64,000 bases of DNA from Taxillus chinensis (taxonomy: Eukaryota; Streptophyta; Magnoliopsida; Santalales; Loranthaceae): positions 6,874,078 through 6,938,077 of the forward strand of contig CM042088.1 in NCBI GenBank assembly GCA_023512835.1. Direction: 5' to 3'. The translations under genes and the position numbers were made by a program. The number at the start of each line of letters is the position of its first letter. Within the stretch, counting starts at the first letter, position 1. Shown here piece by piece: positions 25,144 through 37,573 of this stretch. Below the pieces are notes generated by a model. That model ran no database searches. It worked only from the letters and a program-made list of their open reading frames with translations, and had not been told where the DNA came from.

Positions 25144-25470
25144 TTGCTAATTTGAATTGAAATAGGTAAAGTCAACATAATTAATGATTATGAATCAAAT
25201 CTTCTTTTGTTGTCATGATTCCATTTTTCATTTCTCACCACATGTCATATGATTTCTATGGTTGAATGAAAAGTCCATCATGCATTGTTGAAGATTGTTG
25301 GATCCCATTTTGTCCGCGTTGGACATACTAACCCCATATATTCATTTGCCCAAGCCATGTATCTTGTAAACAGGCTCAGGGAGGCCCAAAGTGTAGAACC
25401 TCTACTACCAGCCTTTCAAGTGCCCCAAAACCAACACCAAGTAATAGATGATGAAATTTCACTTTTTACA
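25144..25470 (+). pseudogene. Remnant of env-like C-terminus, element B
   Basis: 25280-25331 translates to a short C-terminal end with CWIPFC and a final WTY before TAA, matching CWTPFC and WTY in A (761-805, inverted). About 50 bases after the stop also match A. The rest of the env-like gene is deleted. 25149-25280 is AT-rich and not clearly homologous to A. Confidence 0.6.
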
Positions 25471-25620
25471 AGACAAGGTGGTCAAATTCGGAGCATCAAA
25501 GTCAAATCCGGAACATCACAGTCAAATTCGGAACATCACAGTCAAATCCGGAACATCAAGGTTAAATCCGGAACATCAAAGTCAAATCCGGAGCCAAAGG
25601 TCAAATCCGAGACATCAATA
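25471..25620 (+). repeat. 20-bp tandem repeat before the large array
   Basis: About seven degenerate copies of a 20-bp unit with core GTCAAATCCGGAACATCA lie directly upstream of the 51-bp array. The unit shares the TCCGGA hexamer with the array monomer, but otherwise differs. Confidence 0.85.
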
Positions 25621-28600
25621 GTCCTGACTAAGCTCCCGTTGATATGGAGTAAGGATCTGAGCCAACATTGATCCGGCAAAGGGCTCCACTAATACGGAGT
25701 AAGGATCCGAGCCAACACTGATCCGGACTAAGGGCTCCACTATTACGGAGTAAGGATCTGAGCCATCCATTGATTTGGACTAAGCCTCCACTGATACGGA
25801 GTAAGGATCCGAGCCTTCCAGTAGTCCGGACTAAAGGAACAACTGATATGGAGTACAGATCCGAGCCTTCCACTAGTCCGAACTTAGCTTCCACTGACAC
25901 GGAGTAAGGATCCGAGCCTTCCACTGATCTAGACTAAGCTTCCACAGATACGGAGTAAGGACCCGAGCCTTCCACTAGTCCGGACTAAGCTTTCAACTGA
26001 TACGCAGAAACAATCCAAGCCTTCCACTAGTCCGTACTAAGCTTCCACTGATCCGGACTAAGCCTCCACAGATACGGAGTAAGGATCCAGGCCTTCCACT
26101 AATTTACACTAAGCTTCCATTGATGTGGAGTAAGGATCTGAGCTTTCCATTAGTCCAGACTAAGCATCCAACTAATACGGAGTAAGAATCCGAGCCTTCC
26201 ACTAGTCCGAACTAAGCTTCCACTGACATTGAGTAAGGATCCGAGCCTTCCACTGATCCTGACTAAGCCTTCACTGATACGAAGTAATGATCTGAGCCTT
26301 CTACTAGTCCGGACTAAGCTTGCACTCATACGAAGTAAGGATCCGAGCCTTCCACTAGTCCGGACTAAGGCTCCACTGATACGGAGTAAGGATCTGAGCC
26401 TTCAATTGATCCGGCCTATGCTTCCACTGATACAGAGTAGGGATTCGAGCCTTGCACTAGTCCGCAATAAGCTTCCAACTGATACGGAGTAAGCATCCGA
26501 TCCTTCCACTAGTCCGCACTAAGCTTCCACTGACATGGAGTAAGGATCCGAGCTTTCCAATGATCAGGACTAAACCTCCAGTTATATGGAGTAAGGATCT
26601 GAGCCTTCCACTAGTCCTGACAAACCTTCCAACTGACATGGAGTAAGGATCCGTGTATTCCACTAGTCCGGACCAAGCATCCACTGACACGGAGTAAGGA
26701 TCCGAGCCTTCCAATGATCCGGACTAAGCTTCCACTGATACAGAGTAAAGATCCGAGCCTTCCACTAGTTCGGACTAAGCTTCCATTGACATGGAGTAAG
26801 GATCTGAGCCTTCCACTGATCCAGACTAACCCTCCACTGATACGGAGAAAGGATCCGAGCCTTCCACTAATCTTGACTAAGCTTCCACTGATATGCAATA
26901 AGGATCCGAGTTTTTCACTAGTGCGGACTAAGCTTCCAACTGATACGGAGTAAGGATCCGAGCCTTCCATGAGTACGGACTAAGCTTCCACTGACATGGA
27001 GTAAGTATCCAAGCCTTCCACTGATCCGGACTAAGCCACCACTGATATGGAGTAAGGATCCGAACCTTCTACTAGTCCAGACTAAGCTTCCACTGATACG
27101 GAGTAAGGGTCAGAGCATTCCACTGATTCGGACTAAGCCTCCACTGATACGGAGTAAGGATCCGAGCGTTCCACTAGTCAGGACTAAGCTTCCACTGACA
27201 CGGAATTAGGGTCTGAGCCTTCTACTGATCCGGGGTAAGGATCCGAGCCTTCAATTGATCCGGACTAAGCTTCCACTGATAGGGAGTAAGGTCCGAGCCT
27301 TCCACTAGTCCGGACTAAGCTTCCAACTGATACTGAGTAAGGTTCCGAGCCTTCCACTAGTTCGGACTAAGCTTCCACTGATCCGGACTAAGCCTCCACT
27401 AATACGGAGTAAGAATCCGAGCCTTCTACTAATCCGGACTAAGCTTCCACTGATACGAGTAAGGATTCGAGCCTTCCACTAGTCCGAACTAAGCTTCAAA
27501 TTGATACGCAGTAAGGATCCGAGCCTTCCACTAGTTCGGACTAAGCTTCCACTGACATGGAGTATGGATCTGACCCTTCCACTGATACGAAGTAAGCATC
27601 CGAGCCTTCCACTAGTCCGGACTAAGCTTCCAACTGATACGGAGTAAAGATCCGAGCCTTCCACTAGTCCGGACTTAACTTCCACTGACACGGAGTAAGG
27701 ATCCGAGCCTTCCACTTATCTAGACTAAGCTTCCACAGATACGGAGTAAGGACCCGAGCCTTCCACTAGTCCGGACTAAGCTTTCAACTGATACGCAGAA
27801 ACAATCCAAGCCTTCCACTAGTCCGTACTAAGCTTCCACTGATCCGGACTAAGCCTCCATAGATACGAAGTAAGGATCCAGGCCTTCCACTAATTTACAC
27901 TAAGCATCCATTGATGTAGAGTAAGGATCTGAGCTTTCCATTAGTCCGGACTAAGCATCCAACTAATACGGAGTAAGAATCCGAGCCTTCCACTAGTCCG
28001 AACTAAGCTTCCACTGACATTGAGTAAGGATCCGAGCCTTCCACTGATCCTGACTAAGCCTTCACTGATACGAAGTAACGATCTGAGCCTTCTACTAGTC
28101 CGGACTAAGCTTGCACTCATACGAAATAAGGATCCGAGCCTTCCACTAGTCCGGACTAAGGCTCCACTGATACGGAGTAAGGATCTGAGCCTTCAACTAA
28201 TCCGGCCTATGCTTCCACTGATACAGAGTAGGGATTCGAGCCTTGCACTAGTCCGCAATAAGCTTCCAACTGATACGGAGTAAGCATCCGATCCTTCCAC
28301 TAGTCCGCACTAAGCTTCCACTGACATGGAGTAAGGATCCGAGCTTTCCAATGATCAGGACTAAACCTCCAGTTATACGGAGTAAGGATCCGAGCCTTCC
28401 ACTAGTCCTGACAAAGCTTCCAACTGACATGGAGTAAGGATCCGTGTATTCCACTAGTCCGGACCAAGCATCCACTGACACGGAGTAAGGATCCGAGCCT
28501 TCCAATGATCCGGACTAAGCTTCCACTGATACAGAGTAAAGATCCGAGCCTTCCACTAGTCCGGACTAAGCTTCCATTGACATGGAGTAAGGATCTGAGC

Positions 28601-31600
28601 CTTCCACTGATCCAGACTAAGCCTCCACTGATACGGAGAAAGGATCCGAGCCTTCCACTAATCTTGACTAAGCTTCCACTGATATGCAATAAGGATCCGA
28701 GTTTTTCACTAGTGCGGACTAAGCTTCCAACTGATACGGAGTAAGGATCCGAGCCTTCCATGAGTACGGACTAAGCTTCCACTGACATGGAGTAAGTATC
28801 CAAGCCTTCCACTGATCCGGACTAAGCCACCACTGATATGGAGTAAGGATCCGAACCTTCTACTAGTCCAGACTAAGCTTCCACTGATACGGAGTAAGGG
28901 TCAGAGCCTTCCACTAATTCGGACTAAGCCTCCACTGATACGGAGTAAGGATCCGAGCGTTCCACTAGTCAGGACTAAGCTTCCACTGACACGGAATTAG
29001 GGTCTGAGCCTTCCACTGATCCGGGGTAAGGATCCGAGCCTTCAATTGATCCAGACTAAGCTTCCACTGATAGGGAGTAAGGTCCGAGCCTTCCACTAGT
29101 CCGGACTAAGCTTCCAACTGATACTGAGTAAGGTTCCGAGCCTTCCACTAGTTTGAACTAAGCTTCCACTGATCCGGACTAAGCCTCCACTAATACGGAG
29201 TAAGAATCCGAGCCTTCTACTAATCCGGACTAAGCTTCCACTGATACAGAGTAAGGATTCGAGCCTTCCACTAGTCCGAACTAAGCTTCAAATTGATACG
29301 CAGTAAGGATCCGAGCCTTCCACTAGTTCGGACTAAGCTTCCACTGACATGGAGTATGGATCTGACCCTTCCATTGATACGAAGTAAGCATCCGAGCCTT
29401 CCACTAGTCCGGACTAAGCTTCCAACTGATACGGAGTAAAGATCCGAGCCTTCCACTAGTCCGGACTTAGCTTCCATTGACACGGAGTAAGGATCCGAGC
29501 CTTCCACTGATCTAGACTAAGCTTCCACAGATACGGAGGAAGGATCCGAGCCTTCCACTAGTCCGGACTAAGCTTCCAACTGATACGCAGAAACGATCCA
29601 CGCCTTCAACTAGTCCGTACTAAGCTTCCACTGATCCGGACTAAGCCTCCACAGATACGGAGTAAGGATCCATGCCTTCCACTAATCTACACTAAGCTTC
29701 CATTGATATGGAGTAAGGATCTGAGCCTTCCACTAGTTCGGACTAAGCTTCCAACTGATACGGAGTAAGGATCCGAGCGTTCCACCAGTCCGAACTAAGC
29801 TTGCACTGACATTGAGTAAGGATCTGAGCTTTCCACTGATCCGGACTAAGCCTTCACTGATACGAAGTAACGATCCGAGCCTTCTACTAGTCCGGACTAA
29901 GCTTCCACTCTTATGAAGTAAGGATCCGAGCCTTCCACTAGTCCGGGCTAAGGCTCCACTGATACGGAGTAAGGATCTGAGCCTTCAACTGATCCGGCCT
30001 ATGCTTCCACAGATACAAAGTAGGGATCCGAGCCTTGCACTAGTCCGCAATAAGCTTCCAACTGATACGGAGTAAGCATCCGATCCTTCCACTAGTCCAC
30101 ACTAAGCTTCCACTGACATGGAGTAAGGATCCGAGCTTTCCAATGATCAGAACTAAACCTCCAGTTATACGGAGTAAGGATCCGAGCCTTCCACTAGTCC
30201 TGACAAAGCTTCCAACTAATATGGAGTAAGGATCCGTGTATTCCACTAGTCCGGACTAAGCATCCACTGACACGGAGTAAGGATCCGAGCCTTCCATTGA
30301 TCCGGACTAAGTTTCCACTGATACAAGGTAAACATCCTAGCCTTCCACTAGTCCGGAATAAGCTTCCATTGACATGGAGTAAGGATCTGAGCCTTCCATT
30401 GATCCAGACTAAGCCTCCACTGCTACGGAGTAAGGATCCGAGCCTTCCACTAATCTTGACTAAGCTTCCACTGATATGCAATAAGGATCCGAGTTTTTCA
30501 CTAGTGCGGACTAAGCTTCCAACTGATACGGAGTAAGGATCCGAGCCTTCCACGAGTACGGACTAAGCTTCCACTGACATGGAGTAAGTATCCGAGCTTT
30601 CTATTGATCCGGACTAAGCCACCACTGATACGGAGTAAGGATCCGAGCCTTCTACTAGTCCAGACTAAGCTTCCACTGATACGGAGTAAGGATCAGAGCC
30701 TTCCACTGATTCAGACTAAGTCTCCACTGATACAGAGTGAGGATCCAAGCATTCCACTAGTCAGAACTAAGCTTCCACTGACACGGAATAAGGATCCGAG
30801 CCTTCCACTGATCCGGACTAAGCTTCCACTGATAGGGAGTATGGTCTGAGCCTTCCACTAGTCCGGACTAAGCTTCCAACTAATACTGAGTAAGGTTCCG
30901 AGCCTTCCACTAGTACGGACTAAGCTTCCACTGATCCGGACTAAGCCTCCACTAATACGGAGTAAGAATCTGAGCCTTCTACTAATCCGGACTAAGCTTC
31001 CACTGATACGGAGTAAGGATTCGAGCCTTCCACTAGTCTGAACTAAGCTTCAAATTGATACGCTGTAAGGATCCGAGCCTTCCACTAGTTCGGACTAAGC
31101 TTCCACTGACATGGAGTATGGATCTGACCGTTCCACTGATACGAAGTAAGCATCCGAGCCTTCCACTAGTCCGGACTAAGCTTCCAACTGATACGGAGTA
31201 AAGATCCGAGCCTTCCACTAGTCCGGACTTAGCTTCCACTGACACGGAGTAAGGATCCGAGCCTTCCACTGATCTAGACTAAGCTTCCACAGATACGGAG
31301 TAAGGATCCGAGCCTTCCACTAGTCCGGACTAAGCTTCCAACTGATACGCAGAAACGATCCAGGCCTTCAACTAGTCCGTACTAAGCTTCCACTGATCCG
31401 GACTAAGCCTCCACAGATACGGAGTAAGGATCCAGGCCTTCCACTAATCTACACTAAGCTTCCATTGATATGGAGTAAGGATCTGAGCCTTCCACTAGTC
31501 CGGACTAAGCTTCCAACTGATACGGAGTAAGGATCCGAGCCTTCCACCAGTCCGAACTAAGCTTCCACTGACATTGAGTAAGGATCCGAGCCTTCCACTG

Positions 31601-32860
31601 ATCCGGACTAAGCCTTCACTGATACGAAGTAACAATCCGAGCCTTCTACTAGTCCGGACTAAGCTTCCACTCATATGAAGTAAGGATCCGAGCCTTCCAC
31701 TAGTCCAGGCTAAGGCTCCACTAATACGGAGTAAGGATATGAGCCTTCCACTGATCCGGCCTATGCTTCCACTGATACAAAGTAGGGATCCGAGCCTTGC
31801 ACTAGTCCGCAATAAGCTTCCAACTGATACGGAGTAAGCATCCGATCCTTCCACTAGTCCACACTAAGCTTCCACTGACATGGAGTAAAGATCCGAGCTT
31901 TCCAATGATCAGAACTAAACCTCCAGTTATACGGAGTAAGGATCCGAGCCTTCCACTAGTCCTGACAAAGCTTCCAACTGATATGGAGTAAGGATCCGTG
32001 TATTCCACTAGTCCGGACTAAGCATCCACTGACACGGAGTAAGGATCCGAGCCTTCCATTGATCCGGACTAAGCTTCCACTGACACGGAGTAAGGATTTG
32101 AGCCTTCCACTAGTCCGGACTAAGCTTCCAATTGATACGGAGTAAGGATCCGAGCCTTCCACTAGTTCGGACTAAGCTTCCACTGACATGGAGTACGGAT
32201 CTCACCCTTCCACTGATACGAAGTAAGGATCCGAGCCTTCCACTAGTCCGGACTAAGCTTCCAACTGATACGGAGTAAGGATCCGAGCCTTCCACTAGTT
32301 TGGACTAAGCTTCCACTGACATGGAGTACGGATCTGACCCTTCCACTGATTCGGACTAAGCCTTCACTGATATAGAGTAAGGATCCGAGCCTTCAACTAG
32401 TCTGGACTAATCTTCCACTGACATGGAGTAAGGATCCGACCCTTCCACTAATCCGGACTAAGCCTTCATTGATACAGAGTAGGGATCCGAGCCTTCTACT
32501 AATTCGGACTAAGCTTCCACTGATACGGAGTAAGGATCCGAGTCTTTCACTAGTCTGGACTAAGCTTCCAATTGATATGGAGTAAGAATCCAAACCTTCC
32601 ACTAGTCCTAACTAAGCTTCCACTAACATGGAGTAAGGATCCGAGCCTTCCACTGATCCGGACTAAGCCTCCACTGATACGGAGTAAAGATCCGAGCCTT
32701 CCACTAGTCTGGACTAAGCTTCCACTGATACGGAGTATGGATCTAAGCCTTCTACTGATTCGGGCTAAGCTTCCACTTATACGGTGTAAGGATCCGAGCC
32801 TGTCAATCATCCGAAATAAGCATCAATGATTCGGAATAAGCTCTCGTCATACGGATCCGA
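25621..32860 (+). repeat. 7.2-kb satellite-like array of a 51-bp monomer
   Basis: About 140 tandem copies of a 51-52-bp unit. Each unit has two half-units with cores GGACTAAGCTTCCA and GGAGTAAGGATCCGAGCC, and many carry the 12-bp palindrome TAGTCCGGACTA. The GGAGTAAG core and orientation match the minisatellite in the LTR of element B. Because 51 is 17 codons, many units read through on both strands as 17-residue periodic frames; these are not genes. A higher-order period of 1.79 kb is overlaid. Edges are degenerate at 25621-25700 and 32800-32860. Confidence 0.95.
25921..32300 (+). repeat. Higher-order repeat, period about 1.79 kb
   Basis: The same landmark, CTAGACTAAGCTTCCACAG, opens blocks near 25921, 27713, 29505 and 31267. 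Block lengths are about 1792, 1792 and 1762 bp, with a shorter fourth block. Variant monomers recur in the same order in each block. Blocks one and two are nearly identical (one residue difference in a 119-codon shadow frame), while block three differs more. Confidence 0.9.
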
Positions 32861-33764
32861 GCCTCCACTGGCCTTTGACCCTACCGACCTTTGACGTTCA
32901 CTGATTGGCCTATTCACGGGTATGCTCACTGTTGCTTCACGGGTTTAGCTGGGCAGATGCTCTTCAACGCCTGTCGGACACAAGTGCTCACAACAAAACA
33001 AAAAGGTAATCAGAAGCTGCCTTATTTTCCGCACCGCTCGTCCAACCACTAAACAAAGGTTGGAATCCATCAATAAAAAAGCACTGGTAATTAATAATGA
33101 GGATGAAACACATTGTATTTAAAGGGGGAGCTCTCCCCAACGCTTAAGAGGAGGGGAATGACAAAAAAAAGGAGGAATAAAAAAAAAGAGACCGGCTCTT
33201 GCTCTATCTCTCTCTCTCCTTACAAAATTGCTAGCAAAAAAAAAACAAAAAATTTTCTCTTTCTCATTCTCAACCTATTCCTTTCCTCACTCTCAGCTGT
33301 CAATCTTTAAGCCAAGAAAACTCAAAAAAAATCATTAAACCCAACCGTTTCCAATACTTCCCCAGTTCCAGTCCATCTCCGGCATTGATTTCACATTCTA
33401 ACCAAACTGCGATGCGTTACACAGCTTGAGTTCACAGTTTTCCACCAGAATTGGAGTTTCTTTCATCACGATCGACACCAATAGGAGAGTTCAGACATGG
33501 TACTACAGTCGGTTTCGCTACCATTATTATTGTTTGTTTTGTGCTATATTGCTCAATTTCGCTTCTATTATTTGTATTTCGTCGGTTTTTTCGTTTGAGC
33601 GATGTAATCATTTTTTTTATTTTCTTTTGTTTATTTTGTTGTATGTAATTGCAATATGAAAAAAAACAAAGCAAAAATAAATGAGGAAAAAAAGAGCAAA
33701 GAGAGGCATAAAAAGAGATGAGAAAAAAGGAAAAAAAAGAATGAGTTGTATTTTAATTTGTGGA
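32861..33764 (+). repeat. Left part of Tat/Ogre-like 5' LTR
   Basis: This follows the end of the array and leads up to the solo LTR at 33765. Together with 35437-35940 it would form a Tat/Ogre-like LTR ending just before TGGCGACTCTGCTGGGGA. The left boundary is not fixed; no clear TG terminus was identified. A TATTTAAAGG box at about 33116 is a possible promoter. The right part is A-rich like the 1-300 fragment. Confidence 0.45.
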
Positions 33765-35436
33765 TGTCACGCCCCGGATTTCCAACCCGAGGAGACCGGA
33801 ACGTGACCTTCCCTTTACCCAAGTTGGATAAAGGGGTTAGAATACAACATACACTTCACACTTTCTATTCAGAAACCAATTTTATATTTATTGAGTCCAA
33901 ACATGACAGATGTGTCCAAAACATGCTTTTATTACATTAAACTCCATATTACAATATCTCCCCACTGGGGTTACAAAGCTTACACAAAAAAAAAAAAAAA
34001 AAAACAGCATAACTCAAATAATAAGCAAGCCACAAGCAGGACTCCCACCTTGGTGTTCCCACCTAACGCCTGTAGGTTCCTGTAAAGAAAACAACATGGT
34101 AGGAGGGGTGAGCAACCACAGCTCAGTTAGCTGAAAATACAATAGTACACAGGCTGGTACATTAACATTCCCGGGCTTCCACAGCCACCGGGTTCCAAGA
34201 ACAGTCCCGGGCTTCCACAGCCAACGGGTTCCACAAAACAATCCCGGGCTTCCACAGCCACCGGGTTTCACAAAACACAGTACACATAACCACTCAGGCA
34301 TAAAACCAAACACTTAGTAGGCACACATCCACAAATGTACAAACCCAGCCACTCAGGCATAAAAACAAACACTTGGCATGCACACCTTTACCAACTTACA
34401 ATTCTAGCTGTACTGGCATATTATCAAACACATAATGGGCATATTCATACAAACATATTCACACAGGCATTTCATTGAACATTTAACATGCACTCCCACC
34501 CAACATCAGAATCACACCAAAATGCCATTGAAGGCCAACATTCATATAGGAGATCACACCTGTATAAATTTACATATAAATATTATAGCATTAACAATAG
34601 GAACCTTACAAAACATCCATACAGGGCCTAACCCCAGAACAGACCAGGAAAGACAGAACCCCTACCTTGGAAACGTCTTCCTGCTCTTGCTCCTGCGCTA
34701 GACGCCGTCCTCCCCACGCAAGACGCTCCGATAGCAAGCCAGTAGTTCTCCCTCCCTTTCTCTCTCTCTCTGCGACGGTTGATGGAACAACAAACCCTAA
34801 AACCTAAAACAGAGGGCTTCTCCTCCTTATATAGACAACACAACCTCAAAACGACGTAGTTTTGATTAAGTGAAACCCAGCATCAAAACGACGTAGTTTT
34901 GATGGAACAAGCTACAACCTTCCTGCATTCATACACGCCAAAATATCCACAATTCTAACATGGTCCTTTAGGAAAAGATGTTTAGAATGACAAAACCAAG
35001 GTAACCATGCAAAAATATGCTTGCACGCCAATTTGAACGCCAATTCCCCAATTGGCATGCAGCTCCAAATGCACTCAAACTTTACCCCAAGCCTCCTTGC
35101 ACCATGTAAAAGACATCCATGCAATAAAAACCTTACACGTCAAATGGGTCCAATTCGCGTTCACGTCCGTTTGGCCTAAAACTTCTATGGTAGATAGAAG
35201 ACATCATTCTAAGAATCTTTTGGTCTGCACGCCAATTCATTTGAACCCATCTACTAGGTCAAAATCTTGAAAGTTCCCATTCAGAAGGCAAGACTGCCTA
35301 ACTCAAAACACGGGTCCTTTCATCCAAGGTGTTTTAGCTAAAGAGTGTGGGAAGGAAACTCCCTAATACCCAACAATTTCCACTCACAGGGCATCTATGG
35401 TTAACTTCGTACATACCACAAACACGGGTCATTACA
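33765..35436 (-). repeat. Solo chromovirus-type LTR in the Tat-like LTR (1672 bp)
   Basis: It begins TGTCACGCCCCGG and ends GGGTCATTACA, flanked by the perfect duplication GTGGA (33760-33764 and 35437-35441). Sense is minus; the TATA box CTATATAAGG is at 34825-34834 and a G-box-related module lies at 35015-35235. Instead of the 26-bp repeat of its relatives it has three copies of a 36-bp repeat (34168-34276). Confidence 0.92.
34168..34276 (+). repeat. 36-bp tandem repeat, 3 copies
   Basis: Three head-to-tail copies containing CCCGGGCTTCCACAGCCA followed by an ACGGGTTCCA or CCGGGTT variant. It sits at the position in this LTR where the two closest relatives (17253, 56567) have an unrelated 26-bp repeat. 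Confidence 0.9.
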
Positions 35437-35940
35437 GTGGATGTCACAACCACACACTTCACCTTTATTTTGACATGTGTGTTTTCTAAAAAAAGGGGGT
35501 AAACAACATGTTTTTCTTTAACAAAACAAAAAAATGAAAAAAAAACAAAAAAAAACAGAACCTTTAGGATTTAATTTTCCACTTCAAAAAAGCAAAACAA
35601 ACTTTTAAGATTCCCTTTAGAAATTTAGGATAAATTAATTTTAACCATAACTTTGAAAAATAACTTAGCAAAATAAAAAAACTTAGACTTTAGGAAAAGA
35701 ATAATGTCTTCACTCAGTCAAAACAGTGAAAAACAAATAGAAACCTCCTCCTCCTATAGGTACTGAAAGGGCACTGTAGGGGTGCTAATCCTTCCCTACA
35801 TGTAACCAACTTTTGAGCCCTTTTCTAGTAATGTAGACCACCCACATTTTAGGTGACCAACTGCACCCCCAAAAATAGTTGGTGGCGACTCTGTATATTT
35901 CATCATTCGGTTACGGCCCGGACGAAAACCGATGATGACA
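35437..35940 (+). repeat. Right part of Tat/Ogre-like 5' LTR
   Basis: Continues the LTR after the solo insertion. The A-rich block at 35500-35700 matches the fragment at 1-300 (inverted). The end reads GGTGGCGACTCTG (35881) and then GATGATGACA (35940) before the primer site. Confidence 0.6.
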
Positions 35941-35941
35941 G

Positions 35942-35960
35942 TTGGCGACTCTGCTGGGGA
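35942..35960 (+). promoter_or_regulatory. Primer-binding site, Tat/Ogre type
   Basis: TGGCGACTCTGCTGGGGA at 35943 is the leader typical of Tat/Ogre-group elements, which prime with an Arg tRNA in the family. It follows the LTR end by about two bases. Confidence 0.65.
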
Positions 35961-37046
35961 ATACACTTAAAGGGTTAGGCCTAATACTAGGATTGGAGGT
36001 TTCCTTTTTCTTGTTTCTACTTGGCTATTTTATTTATTTATTTATTTTTTAAAGTTATTTTTTATGATAGTTGTGATTTATACACTTTAATACCATGATA
36101 GTTATGATTTACTACTTGCCATACCTGTTACATTCATGCATAACCCTATACCCAAGTTTGTCTCAATTTAGGTTAGCAAGGTTTAGTACGGTACCTTGCA
36201 CGTTAATCATTATCCGTAATAGGGCCCCAGACTCCTCACTCAAGCTTGAGGTTCTTTTAAGGCTCGTCCTTTTAAAATCCCCCTCCGGTAAATCCCATGG
36301 TGTACGGAGCCCTCTATAGAGGAAGTTTGGGAACCAACGAATAAGATAGGTCTAGCAATAGAAGCCCATCAGGGGCATTGACCTACATGTTGTTTGCTCT
36401 TTCTATGCCATGCTAACCTTTGTTTTGTAGGGTAGTCCTTAAGTCATCCCTTGCACAAATGATTTGCCTTATTATTGGTTTATTCTTTTATCTTGTCTAT
36501 GTGCCTTGCTATTGCTATATACTATTTTACTTATCTCATTCTTTTATCTTTTTGTGCTAACTCTGTCCCATGAGAAACTAACATCACTTTGTTACTTGCC
36601 ATGTTCATATCTTATTCTTAACATCCAATATGGGCCCATATAGGACACATGTTCTGTTCCATTCCACCCCACACACAGTCTTGGGTCATATAGACCACCT
36701 CAATACTAGGTATCCATGCATTCCAACCTAACATACAACATTATTCCACATTAGTCCATAGGTACCTGAGAAGTGCACCCTCATTCATACATTCTCAGCT
36801 CTATAACAATTTGCTCTCATGCATTGCATCACATGGACATGTAAATCTATGCATACACGCTTACTCCCTCACATGTTCATGCATACATGCATATCAAAAA
36901 AACAAACAAACAAAATATAAGAGAAAAACAAAAAAATAAACAATAAAAATAAAAAAAAGGGGAGTTTACCGCAGTCCACTTCTGCCACAGCCAAGATTGC
37001 ACATCGATACAACCTCAGATCCCGACAGCAACAACTATCCACTTCA
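35961..37046 (+). other. Leader of the Tat/Ogre-like element
   Basis: Long untranslated leader with no credible gene. It includes a poly-T/A tract (36030-36065), a run of AAAC/AAAT near 36895-36960, and several short CATACATGCAT segments. Long leaders of this kind are usual before gag in this lineage. Confidence 0.5.
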
Positions 37047-37120
37047 ATGGCAGAACAAATAGAAAACAAATTTGCTAGTCTGGAGCAAAGCCAACAAGAA
37101 CTGCAAAATCAATTGAAGGT
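37047..37120 (+). pseudogene. Gag start of the Tat/Ogre-like element, cut off
   Basis: The ATG at 37047 opens a Glu/Gln-rich coiled-coil-like start (FASLEQSQQELQNQL). After 24 codons copia LTR F begins. The continuation is not in the window. Confidence 0.5.
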
Positions 37121-37573
37121 TATTGGATCAAGCCCAGAATTTGGATGATGCGGATAAAACCCTATGAATTTGATTTGAGACATTGCATGTTTATTCTTAA
37201 GTTGTTGCAGAAGATATGATCTTAATCCGGACCTTCACTTGTGAGAGAAAAGCTAAGGACAGGATACATAATCCTGATCCGGATCATCGTGAGTGTTGTC
37301 AAACACTCGGTAAATAACCAAGTCTTCATACGGAATAAGGATCACTCGTGCGGACCAAATACTTAAAGCTATGGACTAAGGATTCCACATCTTTCACTTT
37401 CAAATGGACTAAGTTAAATAGATGCGGAATAAGAATCCAGTCTACATCTAGCATAGAGTAAGAGAAAGTTATTGCGGAATAAAAAGCTAAGTCTACCACT
37501 CAAGCGGACTAAGGACAAGAAGATATGGAGTAAGGAATCCGAGTCTTTCATACACGCAGAGTAAGGAACGACT
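37121..37573 (+). repeat. Copia LTR F, 5' 453 bp only
   Basis: It begins TATTGGATCAAGCCC (TG changed to TA) and follows LTRs A, B and D through the first third, including the start of the GGAGTAAGG minisatellite. At 37574 it is interrupted by the Athila-like LTR in the middle of a repeat unit. Its remaining part was not found in the window. Confidence 0.85.

Larger units (their letters stand above)
14807..25331 (+). mobile_element. Copia element B (SIRE/Maximus-like), interrupted twice
   Basis: Order on plus: LTR, primer site, gag (split by a solo LTR), zinc knuckles and coiled coil, pol to 22593, a short spacer, a second solo LTR (22760-25143), then a remnant of the env-like C-terminus to 25331. 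Compared with A, most of the pol-env spacer and env-like frame (about 3.6 kb) is gone. No canonical 3' LTR start was found; instead a 20-bp repeat and the 7.2-kb 51-bp array follow. B may formally extend to about 32860. Confidence 0.75.
32861..37120 (+). mobile_element. Tat/Ogre-like gypsy element, 5' part only
   Basis: LTR (to 35940, split by a solo LTR), primer site, a 1.1-kb leader and the first 24 codons of gag. The rest is cut off by copia LTR F at 37121. The distal part is not in the window. Lineage is assigned from the primer site and the LTR end containing GGTGGCGACTCTG. Confidence 0.6.

Noticed and set aside
25921..32829. Many 60-119-codon frames with 17-residue periodicity on both strands in the array
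   Set aside because: They exist because the monomer is 51 bp; both strands and several phases are open equally and the landmark order is that of DNA repeats, so they are not genes.
33113..33310. Short frame after TATTTAAAGG
   Set aside because: Low-complexity Lys/Ser-rich translation inside an LTR; no evidence for coding.
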